Positions 23,385 through 33,517 of a stretch of DNA of 64,000 nucleotides are shown one piece after another; the stretch's first letter is position 1; every line of letters starts with the position of its first letter. Under the pieces are notes generated by a model, which worked only from the letters and a program-made list of their open reading frames with translations, was not told the origin of the DNA and searched no databases. The stretch comes from Gossypium raimondii (Eukaryota > Streptophyta > Magnoliopsida > Malvales > Malvaceae), in NCBI RefSeq assembly GCF_025698545.1, contig NC_068576.1, forward strand, positions 56,084,094-56,148,093. The letters are read 5' to 3'. The position numbers and the translations under genes are program-made.

Positions 23385-24573
23385 ATCTAGGCATAGCAAT
23401 GGGCAGAGCAAGTATTGCTAAATACACTATTGTTTTATATTTGGTACACTTTGCTCCACTACTTAGCCTGCTTCACTATGGGTGTATAATATTAAAATTT
23501 ACTACCACCTTCCTGGATATTAGATGCATCTATTTCTGCTCCAACCTCGCTCCGCTTCAATTTAATTGTTACTACTTATATTTAATATTTTCAATCTTTT
23601 TAAAGTCAAATAAATAATTAAATATATTTATTCAAAAAAATATTTAAACATAAATATATAATTTTGTATATTATATTATTACATTTTACCCTTTTAATAG
23701 TTTATATATACAATCATAAAATGATAATTTTATATAGTGGAGTGGATTAGAGCAGGGCAAGCAATTAATTATCATAATTGCTTCATACCTATTATCCAAA
23801 AGAAAAAGTCACCCCGTCCCGCCTCGAATCCACTTTTTAAACAAAAAAAATTAACTCCATTCAGAGTGAATCAGTTTGGATTTATAAAAAATTTATATGA
23901 CAAATATTTATGATACACCCGTGATGTAAGTGAAAAAATTCAAGTAATAATTATATTTATAAAACATTATAAAATAAAAAATTTAATTAAAATGATAAAA
24001 TTAAAGTTTTCAAAGATATATCTTAAGTTTACATCGCATAATATTTATATCTTTTTCTAGATTTATATAAAAATATTAAAAATAAAAAATTCTCACAATA
24101 ACATTTCTTATTTTATGAAAATGAATTTTAAATAAATTTACAGCCGACTGATATCAACTTAAAAAGAATTGCATGTATATGGTCAAAGAACACGTGTTTG
24201 CATTTGAAAGGCTGGCATAAAAGGAGGCAGGAAAATTGCCGTAATTGGATGCATTGTTAATGGTTTTTGTTATATATAGATTATAATTAAGAAATTATTA
24301 ATTATGTAATAAATATGTTTATAAAACAATAAAATAGATTTTGAAATGTTAAAGTTGAGCTTTAAAAATCATAAAATTTTCATTTTTAAGATTTATTTTA
24401 AATTTAAATTTAATTTAATAGCTTTAATATAAAAATATAAAAACACTTTCAAATAATATTTTTTACTTTTTCTTAAATAATTTTTTTAGAATGATTTAAT
24501 AGTCGATTAAGTTTGTGACATCACATTACATATAAAATCCAATGCTACATAAATATCATGTTTAAAGTTTAAA
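23385..24573. repeat. Upstream part of PAR1 unit 4
   Basis: Homologous to 2961-4615 of unit 1 but without the foldback element at 3090-3570. The homology starts at ATCTAGGCAT (23385-23394, same as 2961-2970), directly against the copia remnant. Non-coding. Confidence 0.75.
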
Positions 24574-24782
24574 CACGTGTAAAAGAAATCTGCTTCTTTG
24601 CTTACGACCTGCCAAGCGGGGGTCACTAACTTCATAGTTACGAAGGAATTCCAAATAACGACCTTTTACTGTCACTGAACATTAAAGTAAGGTTCGTGTC
24701 AATTTCTAACTCGAAAAATCAACCATGTGAGTTGCTTTTTCGACTCTCCATTGCCAAACCCCCCAAATAAACCCACTATAAA
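24574..24782 (+). promoter_or_regulatory. Promoter of PAR1 copy 4
   Basis: G-box CACGTG at 24574-24579 and TATAAA at 24777-24782 are intact, so the copy may still be transcribed. The leader carries the same 20 bp deletion as copy 2. Confidence 0.55.
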
Positions 24783-24877
24783 ACACCCTTTTCTCAACCC
24801 CTTCCCCCCATCAATCTTGCTGTTAATAAACACAACAAAAATCTCAGCTAGCTAGCTTTTCCCCTCCATTAAAATCC

Positions 24878-25591
24878 ATGGCTTCCACCATTAGCAGGAA
24901 GATGACCTTGGCTGTCCTTGCTCTCGCATTTTTCTCCTCTTGCTTACAAGCCACACTAGGTTAATTTGCATTATTTGTTACATTAAATAGCATTGCTTTA
25001 AGCCTTTTAAGATTATAACTATATGTGTGTGTGTTTTGTTGTAAGGGAAATAATATGTGAACACCTTGACCAAGACACCTGTGCTTACGCGGTGGCGTCC
25101 ACAGGCAAGCGCTGTGTGCTCGAGAAGCACATCAAGAGGAGCTGTGAAGAAGAATACACTTGTCGTACCTCCGAGATCGAAGCCGATAAGATCAACAACT
25201 GGATCGAAACCGATCAGTGCGTTAAATCGTGCGGCCTCGACCGGAAATCATTCGGTATCTCCTCCGATTCCCTCCTCGAGTCTTGCTTCACCGAAATGCT
25301 TTGCTCTCCTCAATGCTACAACGGTTGCCCCAATGTCATCGATCTTTACTTCAACCTCGCCGCCGGAGAAGGTAACATTTTAGTTTTAGCGTTAAATAAC
25401 AACTTGAATACGAGACCCAACATAACCGTGTCTTGTCTTTGGCAGGTATTTTTCTTCCGAAATTATGTGAAGCACAAAAAGGAAATATACGTAGAGGAAT
25501 GTCGGAGATTCGGAGCTCCGGTATGGTTGCCCCGGGACCCGTCGGTGGTGTGAAGTTTTGGGGAGTTGCTCCGGCAATGGCGCTATACTAA
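24878..25591 (+). pseudogene. PAR1: PAR1 copy 4, probably inactive: intron 1 acceptor mutated
   Basis: Ancestral exons 24878-24959, 25045-25371 and 25446-25591 would give 184 residues, but the intron 1 acceptor is changed. The other copies read GTAG then GGGAAATA; here it is GTAAGGGAAATA (25041-25052), so the AG at 25043-25044 is gone and the nearest AG moves one base right. Splicing there gives Gly-Lys-stop right after the signal peptide. Retention of intron 1 also stops at once. The next in-frame AG (25073-25074) would drop about ten residues, including the first conserved Cys. Exon 2 also has G61C and R108C, giving two extra cysteines, and exon 3 has P183L; other changes are K7R, I13V, L18F, H24Q, V57I and I125V. 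The rest of the frame is open, so the loss looks recent. Confidence 0.8.
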
Positions 25592-26128
25592 AAGCTTTCG
25601 GGAAATTTTCATAAAGTTGTAGTAGTTTTGAAATAAAGGGAAAGTTGCACTATAGCTAAGGGTTTTTCTTAAAGCCGGGTTCTTTAAGTGCATGAACCGG
25701 CGTATAATTTGGTTCGTGCATGATTTTGAGCCATGAGCTTGGTGTGTTTAACCCAATAAGATGCCACTTTCTATTAAATAGGTTTGCTTATTGTAATGGG
25801 TGTGAAAAAGAAACAATGTTATGAAATTTATATAAGTATACTTATATTTGTGTGATTTATTCTAAATTTGCAACCTTTCTTCGTGTTAATATTATGGGAT
25901 GGAAAATGATCCAAAAAAATTAAAATCATAATTACTTCCTGATTTTGTTTTTTTTTTCCTTCAAATAACGCCGAGCATTGTGGTTTAAACCCTCCCAAAA
26001 GCACAACGCTGCCTATTTTTCTTCAAATTTTGACTGCCAAAAGAATAAATGTGCTCCATAATCGAGGAATCAACTATTTGATATATTTATTTCAAAGCCC
26101 CAGTTTATTGCTTTGTTGCAAATCATAA

Positions 26129-28668
26129 TATAACAGCCCGTTTTTTATTGGTGTCCGAAACAGTAGTTTCGGGGCCATCAAGTTCGTCAAGTAAGTTCGT
26201 AAATATTATTATTTAATATTTACGAGTTAAATGTGATTTTTAAAAAGGTTTTTGATTTGATAATTTATGTTATATAAGTGATTTATTAAGTCCAAATGGT
26301 TTTAGAAAATAAGGTATCGGACTTTGTTTTAATAAATTGAGCCGTAAATATTTTTATAAATATTTTTATGAACGTCCTATTACTAAATTCATTAGTTTTT
26401 GATTTTATGAATGAATTTGAAAGTTGCTATGAATATGTGCTGGAAGTTTATGATGAAATAGGATGAAATTGAAGCTTTAATTTGTTTATGAGATGATTTT
26501 ATTAGGTAATTTCAATAGAAATTGATTTGTATAACTTAATTGTGAAAAAGTTTGAAATTAAAGTCTAGTGCTAAAATTTTGATTTCCAAAACTTATAAAG
26601 TAGTTTAAAGTGATGGGATAAAGTGTTAATTGAGAAAAATCAGCTCAATTGAGAGGTTAATTGAGAAGGGATGAAATTATCATTTATTGAAAGTTTAGGG
26701 AAAATAGTAATTAACATCATACACTAAAACAGTTTTGGACAGCAGCAGTACTCTAACTTTGAAAATCACCAAAATTCTATAAATCGAATTAGAGGATGAA
26801 TAAAATATGAAATTAAATATTATTGAGTCTAGTTTCTTATAAAAGAAACGATGTAAGCAATGGAATTGTAAATCATGAGATATAATATATTTTGTGAGAC
26901 AAGGTCAGAATGAATTCAGGTTCCCTGTTCTGACTTTGAAAAATCATTAAAATTTTAAAAAATTATTATGAGTTATAATTTATATGGTTATAATCCTTAA
27001 TAAGTCTATTATCAGAAGAAACAAATGGAAACATCATAAAAATTCTGTACAATGAGATAATTAATTTTTAGTGAAGAGGGGTCGGAACTGTCAAACAATG
27101 AAACAGGGGAAACTTTAAAGAATAAAATGTACTTATTGGATAAACAAAAAATTCTGAAAATTTTATGGTAAGAAGATATGTGAGTCTAGTTTAAGGGAAA
27201 ATTAACGGATCTTAATTTGGAGTTCTTTAGCTCAATATATAAATAATTTAGTGACTGTGACTCAGTGAGACAGCTTTGAATGCACTATAAAAAATAATGG
27301 AATTATAGAGAATGTTACATATGAACATGAAAAGTATTAGATTAATGATTAAATTTATTTATTTAGATCCGGAAAATTCAAATACGAAGCAAGATCGAGG
27401 AAAATAAAAAGTTCGGGATTAGTAGATTTTTGGTTATGAACAAGTGTCGAGGTAAGTTCGTGTAACTTGAATTATATTCTTAAATGCTTGAAATGTTTGT
27501 TATTGATGTGAAAATGATTTGGATGTTTATTGTATGATAATTGATAAAGTATTGATATTCTTGATGAAAAGAAAAAAATAAATCCCGGTTGAATGAAAGG
27601 AAAATTCGATGGATCTCTGAAAAGGAATTGACGGTAAAAATGATCTAGCCCGGACGGGTGATCCTATCCTGATATAGCCCTCCCGAAGAATATGTGGAAA
27701 ATAGATTTAGCCCGGACGGGTAATCCGAATTAGGGTCTGAATTTAGCCTGGACTGGTAATTCAGATCCAAGCTCATTAGAGTAATTGTCGTTGCAGGGGA
27801 TTTAGCCTGGACTGGTAATCCCGACAATACTCTATGAGTTTATATTATAGGGGATTTAGCCTGGACTGGTAATCCCGCTGTAAGGATGAGGTTCGCGGGA
27901 GTGTGCTCTCTGAAATAGAAATGTGCGCACATGAATATGAATTGATGGACCCGGATTTGTACACTAAAGTGTACCACTGAAAATCCATCAAAATTCCGAG
28001 AAATTTAACGGGATAAATATGGAAAAAAATAACATGGGAATGGAAAATATGGAATTGATGAGCTCATCAATCATTTGTCTTTGTAATTAATTTATATGAT
28101 GTTTACTTAACTAATGCAAAAGTTGAGTTTGTATGTGATAGGTATATGTTTATGTGAATTGGATGTGTGCTTGTGTTATTAAATGAAAGGTGTATAATAT
28201 GGTAAGTATAATTCTTGTTACATGAACTTACTAATTACAATGTGGTTACCCCGTTCTCTTTTTCCCTATTTTGTAGTGCTCGGGAGCTCGAAGGTTGGAG
28301 ATTAGTCGGAGCTTTATCACACTATCAACCATATCTTTTGGTATTTGAAAATGACTTATTTTGAAAGAATGGCATGTATAGACTAAATACCAATATTACA
28401 TAGAAATGAATGCTTTTAACTTAGCTGTTGGTATGGCTAGAGTAAGTATAACTTTGAGATTTTGCGAAAAATTTCTTATGGCTTCGATTTAATATCAATT
28501 TAGTCCTGATGTATGTTTTGGGCTTCGAAGGCCCATCCAGGGGAAGTCATGACATGATTCGATAAATGAATAGTAACTAAACTCGTAATAACAGAAAATT
28601 TAATTCAGTAAAATCTGGTAATGCCTCGTATCCTATTCCGGCAACGGAAACGGGTAGGGGGTATTACA
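26129..28668 (+). mobile_element. Chimeric solo LTR downstream of PAR1 copy 4
   Basis: The first 240 bp (26129 to about 26366, after CATAA at 26124-26128) match the LTR behind the other PAR1 copies. The sequence then switches to a different LTR type that ends GGGGGTATTACA at 28668, followed by CTTAA. The second part shares the stretch 26740-27300 with the 3.7 kb LTR (22560-23120) and carries the TAGCC-GGAC-GGT hairpin array at 27642-27876. No coding sequence. Confidence 0.7.
27642..27876. repeat. Array of five hairpins with a shared loop and different stems
   Basis: The core TAGCC(C/T)GGAC(G/T)GGT occurs five times, each time between complementary arms: GATC/GATC (27642-27663), GATT/AATC (27704-27725), TCTGAATT/AATTCAGA (27736-27765), GGGATT/AATCCC (27797-27822) and GGGATT/AATCCC (27851-27876). 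The fourth sits inside a longer stem, 27772-27838 (arms CTCAT, AGAGT, ATTGTCG with CGACAAT, ACTCT, ATGAG). Confidence 0.85.
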
Positions 28669-29600
28669 CTTAATACATAGATTTATGAGTGAGAAAAAAT
28701 ATTACAATAAGCTCTCAATAATATGTACAATAGAAATGAAGAAAATAAGGATTTTAAGTTGATTCCATTGTGTATGATGCTTGGATATGTCTCTCTTGTA
28801 TTTATACCGAGGAACAAGTTTATGGACGTTTATAGCCATTGGAGATGGATTTCAGTTGTTGGAAGCATTAATTTAAGGCTTAATTGGAGTTGTAGATAGG
28901 CATGTATCGGTACAAGTTGATTTGTGCTAGTAGAAGTCTTTAAAATTATAATCGTTGGAGTTCGATGTACTAGTAGAAGTTTGAAGGGTTCAGACTTTTC
29001 AGACTTGTACCGATAAAAAGTGCAAGGGAATCCAAAAATTACTTACTGACTTACTTGTATCAGTAGAAGTCCTCCTTAAGTATTAGTGGAAGTCTGGATG
29101 CTCTCTGATTTACTTCTACTAGCAGAACTTCCTCCAAGTATCGATACAGCTTTCTAGACTTGTATAAAATGAGTTTAAAACACTTAAAAATATTTTGGAT
29201 TGACTAAAAAATATTTAGATAAATTAAAACACATTTAAAACATGTTTTGAGTAGTTTTACAAGTTTTGAAATATTTAACAAAACTTTCAATAATTATTTT
29301 CACCAAATGACTTAAGAAATATAAACAATAATTTATCTTATTATATCAAAAGCTTGAAACATTAAAGATAACAACTATGAAAAAAATTCCTTAAATTATT
29401 TATATTTATAAATTTTAAAAAAATAAATAAAATTATTTTTAAAAGGAAAATATATAAATTTATTAAATAATAAATAAAAATAACATACATTTTATAATAA
29501 AAAATTATAATAATACGGGCCAAACCGAATTTGAGTGAGTATTATCATACATGGGCTAAACCCTTCTAGGCCCAAAAACGTGCGCTGATTCACGTATCTT
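28669..29600. other. AT-rich intergenic DNA with retroelement debris
   Basis: The part 28860-29170 contains repeated motifs around AGTAGAAGTC and TATCGATAC, in the style of degraded copia LTRs. The rest is AT-rich with nothing recognisable. The upstream region of the CCHC gene begins near the right end. Confidence 0.4.
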
Positions 29601-29818
29601 TCCAGCTAATGAGATTATGACAACAAAACAACAAACTGTGTTCGCTTGTAGAGGATTTACTCATTTGTGAACCCTTTTGCTTCGCTTCGCCTTCAATTTC
29701 CGTCGGCGGCCGTGTGCTCATCCAAACAAAAAATACTCTCTTAAAACCCCTTTAGCCTCTGCTTCGAACCCAACAGTGGACACTCCTCTCTCTCGTTCTT
29801 CACATTTATGGTTCAAAT

Positions 29819-32504
29819 ATGGCGAACAAAAGGCAGAAATTAGCTCGCAAGCAATACAAAGAAGCACACCCCGAGCTGTTTCCAACCCCACAGCTAACCC
29901 CAGCAAAAGACCCAGACAAGAAGAAGAAGAAGAAAAACAGCAAGTTTAAGCGCAAAAGAGAAGGATCCAAAGAGCTTAAAAGCCCCAATAATGGATATAA
30001 GAAAGGGATTAGGAAACACCCACTTAGAGTTCCTGGGATGAGGCCTGGTGAAAGTTGTTATATATGTAAAGCTAAAGATCATATTGCCAAGCTTTGCCCT
30101 CAAAAAGCTCAATGGGAGAAGCATATGGTTAGATTTTGATTTTGATTTCGATTTCAACCCCCCTTTTTTTCTGGGTTTTTTTTTGATTATTCTAACTTTA
30201 ATTTGTTTGAATTTTTTTATGTTTAAAGATATGTTTGCACTGTCGTCAACGTGGACACAGTTTAAAGAACTGCACTGAAGTAATGGATAAAAAGACTTGT
30301 TACAACTGTGGAGAAGCTGGACATTCGCTTTCAAAATGTCCTCAACCTCTTCAAGATGGTATTTTACTTTTATTTATACTATAACTTGGAATGTTCTTCA
30401 TTGATTTATTCTCTAAATGATTCTATATGCTTGTTTGCAAAGTTTGGTGTGAATTCATGAGATTTCTTTGAAGATATTAAGTGTTATAATTCATTGCTTC
30501 TTAATTGTAATTCATTGCTTCTTAATTGAATTTGATTCTAACTTTGTTGTAGCTTTTAAATTTTAGCATAGTATATGATTTAAACTACGAAATTTCTGTT
30601 ATTTGTTTGTGAGGATTTCATCAAGGAGAAGCTCTAGTTTGTTTATCATTTGTAAATATATTTTCTATTCAAATTGTATGTCGGATGATAAAGGTTAAAG
30701 TATTAAGGAGGACCTAGGAGTTAGATTGCATTTTGCACCATTTACTAAAAAAAGGGGCAAACTAGTCCCTCTTTGTCAGATCAACAGTAGGTCCTTTCTG
30801 TTAAAAAATTTATCCAATTCTACTCTTAAAAACTGGAGTGGTTGACTGAATATCTAGACAGTTACATGTTGTGTGCCATGTGTAGCTCATTATGACGTAC
30901 AAGGACTAGGTTTTAACAATAGAAATAGATAGAATTCTTAATAGAAGGATCAGTTTGCTCTTTGATTTAATGTAAAATGTCTAATTTGCCCATTTTTTGA
31001 GTGGAGGGGGCAAAATGCAATTAACTTCTAATACAAAATCCTCCTTGAAACTTTTACCGATGATAAACACTTTTTTAGCTCTTGATATTATAAATTGTTT
31101 GTGTTTGAGCTTCTTGTCATTAATTGCTATGAATGATGGTTATAATCTTTCATGTTGCAGGTGGTACTAAGTTTGCTCAATGTTTTGTCTGCAAGGAAGC
31201 TGGACATTTGAGCAAGAACTGCCCCAAAAATACTCATGGAATCTATCCAAAGGTACCTTTTACTGAATTATTTGTAGCTTTTTTTATATGCAATGCGCTG
31301 TCGTATGTGTTACTTATAGCAGACATCATGTTAGTGATGTGGATGTTCATTGGTAAATGTTTCAATTTATTTCATTAGTCTTTTTCTTCACAAATTTGAC
31401 ACTCGATTTCCCTTTTGTTTCGTCTCCTAAAGGGTGGTTGTTGTAAAATATGTGGTGGAGTAACACATTTGGCCAAAGATTGTCCCGATAAAGGCAAAAG
31501 AGCATCTATTTCTGCTAGCAGAGAAGGTAGTTTATGTAAGTTTTTTCACTACCAAAATCAGGGATTTAATTCCAAATTGTTCAGCTGTTTGTTTGCTAAA
31601 TCCTCTGGCTTGCTTTTGTTCGTTCTTTTAGAAGTGATGTGTCGTTTAGTAAACTTCTCTGATTACTTGATACCCCAAACACAAGTTCATTGCTGTTTTG
31701 AGGACAAGATATATATGTGTCTAGTCTTTACCGTAGAGATACATTTCAATACTATTTTTTGAGGTTTAAGAATAACCTTAATTTCTTATTTTCAATTATA
31801 ACATAGGTTAATTCATTATTTGGGGCTGAACAATTTTTTGGTCTAAGTTAGGCCCTGGACTTGGCAATTGTTCTGACATCGAGGCTTGAACTTCTTTTTT
31901 GTCCAAATTAGTCGCTGAACTTGGCAATTATTCCATATTGTTGCCTGAACTTGTCAATTAATTTACGGACTTTCTTGGAAAAAAATAGTTCTAGTCCCAA
32001 TGTAGGAACAATTACCAAGTTCAATGTCTAACTTTAACAAATAAAAAGTTCAGACCCCAATATGAGAATAGTTGCCAAGTTTAGACCCTAAAAAGTGACT
32101 TAACCCTATAAGATAATTGTTCGATTTTAAGGAGACTATAGTCATAAATCTGTCACCGCTTTCCTATTACGATCTTTCAAACTTATTCTACGATGAAAGT
32201 AAATTCGAAGCCGGCAATCTTGTTTACCTGCTATGAATTCTTGTTCATCTAATGGTATCATATTTTTTTATGCATTTGAGAAATTAACCTTCTACTTTTG
32301 TATTGTTTCTCGATTCCAGCGTTTGGAACCGGAGAAAGGCCTACAGGTAAAGTGACGAAGTTTTCAAGTGGGGATGATCTCGAGGATGACTTCATAATAC
32401 AAGAATCCGAATCAGCGACCAATGATGCTAAGATAAAATCTAAAAATCAAAAAGGGCCTAAAGTAGTAAATTTTGAAGGAAAAAAAAAAATCTCTATCCC
32501 TTGA
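29819..32504 (+). CDS. Zinc-knuckle (CCHC) protein of the ZCCHC9 type
   Basis: Exons 29819-30127, 30229-30358, 31161-31252, 31433-31526 and 32320-32504 give 269 residues. A Lys/Arg-rich N-terminus (about 30-70, probable nuclear or nucleolar signal) is followed by five C-x2-C-x4-H-x4-C knuckles at residues 80-93, 105-118, 127-140, 154-167 and 181-194, then a polar tail containing KVTKFSSGDDLEDDF and GPKVVNF. The VVNF near the C-terminus and the knuckle layout match animal ZCCHC9 and its plant homologues. Zinc knuckles of this kind bind single-stranded nucleic acid; a role in rRNA transcription or processing is inferred from the family. Exon 4 has two usable donors (31527 and 31536) that differ by nine in-frame bases. 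Intron 2 contains a Mutator-type MITE, intron 4 a foldback repeat. Confidence 0.9.
30693..31058. mobile_element. Mutator-type MITE in intron 2 of the CCHC gene
   Basis: A 366 bp element with inverted ends (GGTTAAAGTATTAAGGAGGA and, from the other side, GGTAAAAGTTTCAAGGAGGA) and perfect 9 bp flanking duplications GATGATAAA (30684-30692 and 31059-31067). Nine-base target duplications are typical of Mutator-like elements. Non-coding. Related but more decayed copies occur at about 32737-33070, 48630-48870 and 58200-58430. Confidence 0.85.
31826..32130. repeat. Foldback repeat in intron 4 of the CCHC gene
   Basis: The left arm (CTGGACTTGGCAATTGTTCT, then a GAACTTCTTTTTT stretch) is the imperfect reverse complement of the right arm (AAAAAGTTCAGACCCCAATA, then TAGTTGCCAAGTTTAG). 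A MITE-like structure without clear target duplications. Confidence 0.6.
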
Positions 32505-32736
32505 ACTTTATGACCAAGTGTTTTGTTATCTAGGTTGACATATGCTTGTCTATTTTTCACAGAATGTTCTATAGCATGATGTTCTTGTATTTTTATGATT
32601 GATTCTGTTTCAAAGAACATTGGGAATTTTCCATTCTCCCTCAATTCACAGCTTGATCTGAACTTTGAATGAATGTTTTCAATGTACATTAAGTTCATTT
32701 ATTGCCTTACAACACAATTTATGGTAAGTATCATGT

Positions 32737-33070
32737 AGGCTCTTATACAAGGAGTTTGACTGCATTTTGTTTTTTACTTAAAAATGTTCATATTGGCCCC
32801 TCCTATGTTATATAAAAGTGTAAATTGATTTTCTGGTAAAATTTTATCCATTTTTACTTTTAAAAATTGATTATTGTAAGCATGAAGTGCATGTGACATG
32901 TTATGTGTCATTATCTAATTATTTTGTTAGTCATGTTAGTTTTTAACAGTACAAGTTAAATAAGTTTTAAAAAAAATCGATATACTCTTTGATCTAATGG
33001 TTAAGACTAATTTGTCTATTTTTTAAATAAATAGGACAAAATATAATCTGACTTTTATTGCAGAATTCTT
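32737..33070. repeat. Decayed MITE copy between the CCHC gene and ADF
   Basis: Resembles the element at 30693-31058 (GTTTGACTGCATTTTG at the left, GGACAAAATATAATCTGACTTTTA at the right in inverted sense) but with many changes. The rest of the interval 32505-33517 is AT-rich, with the ADF leader near its end. Confidence 0.5.
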
Positions 33071-33517
33071 AATTCTTCTTTTATTGACATTTAACACATG
33101 GTTAACAAGTTAAGAACAATATACAATCTTATTTTTGAAGTATAAAATATAATCAGCTCAAATCTAGGACCTAAACTTGTATACGAGGAAACCTATTAAG
33201 GATAAGAAAAGGCAACAAAGAAAACTGGCCATATGCAGTAAGCAACGTGGTTTGTTTGTTGAGGACATGAAATTAGGCCATTGAAGTGCTATTGGTAGGA
33301 GCTATGTACACCTTGTTTTTAGCCCTGAAAGTACTCTTCACCATCACATTTGTCCCCCCTTCCAAAATTAAAGGATCTATTTTGCTTTCCCTAACACAAT
33401 ACTACATTCCTCTCTTTCATTTCTTTTCTTCACTCTTCTTTTTCTCACAAAAAAAGGCTTGTTTTTCACACACCCAAAAAAAAGTACTTGCTTTTTTCTC
33501 TCTTTGGACAAGACAAA

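Larger units (their letters stand above)
19141..23394 (-). pseudogene. Decayed Ty1/copia gag fragment, split by an LTR
   Basis: Read on the minus strand, 23394-23216 gives SLGDGQSIARPPFFNGESYS and then WRIITNSF, and 19527-19141 gives NAKATHALFCAL, SAKEIWDKLATIHE, SIKDMSNRLTNIINGLEALG and LLNNLPKEWEAKVMAI. These are the conserved parts of copia gag (the UBN2 / Retrotran_gag_2 region). The two halves are separated by the 3.7 kb LTR at 19528-23215. Several in-frame stops and at least one frame change show that it is dead. The part before gag is missing: the sequence runs at 23385-23394 straight into DNA homologous to the PAR1 upstream region. No protease, integrase or reverse transcriptase was found nearby. 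Confidence 0.85.

Noticed and set aside
27642-27876. CRISPR-like array (regular repeats with differing spacers)
   Set aside because: The repeats are imperfect and unevenly spaced, they sit inside an LTR, and this is a plant nuclear genome.
10134-28668. A complete LTR retrotransposon in the PAR1 array
   Set aside because: No pair of matching LTRs encloses gag-pol. Only solo or truncated LTRs and one gag fragment are present.
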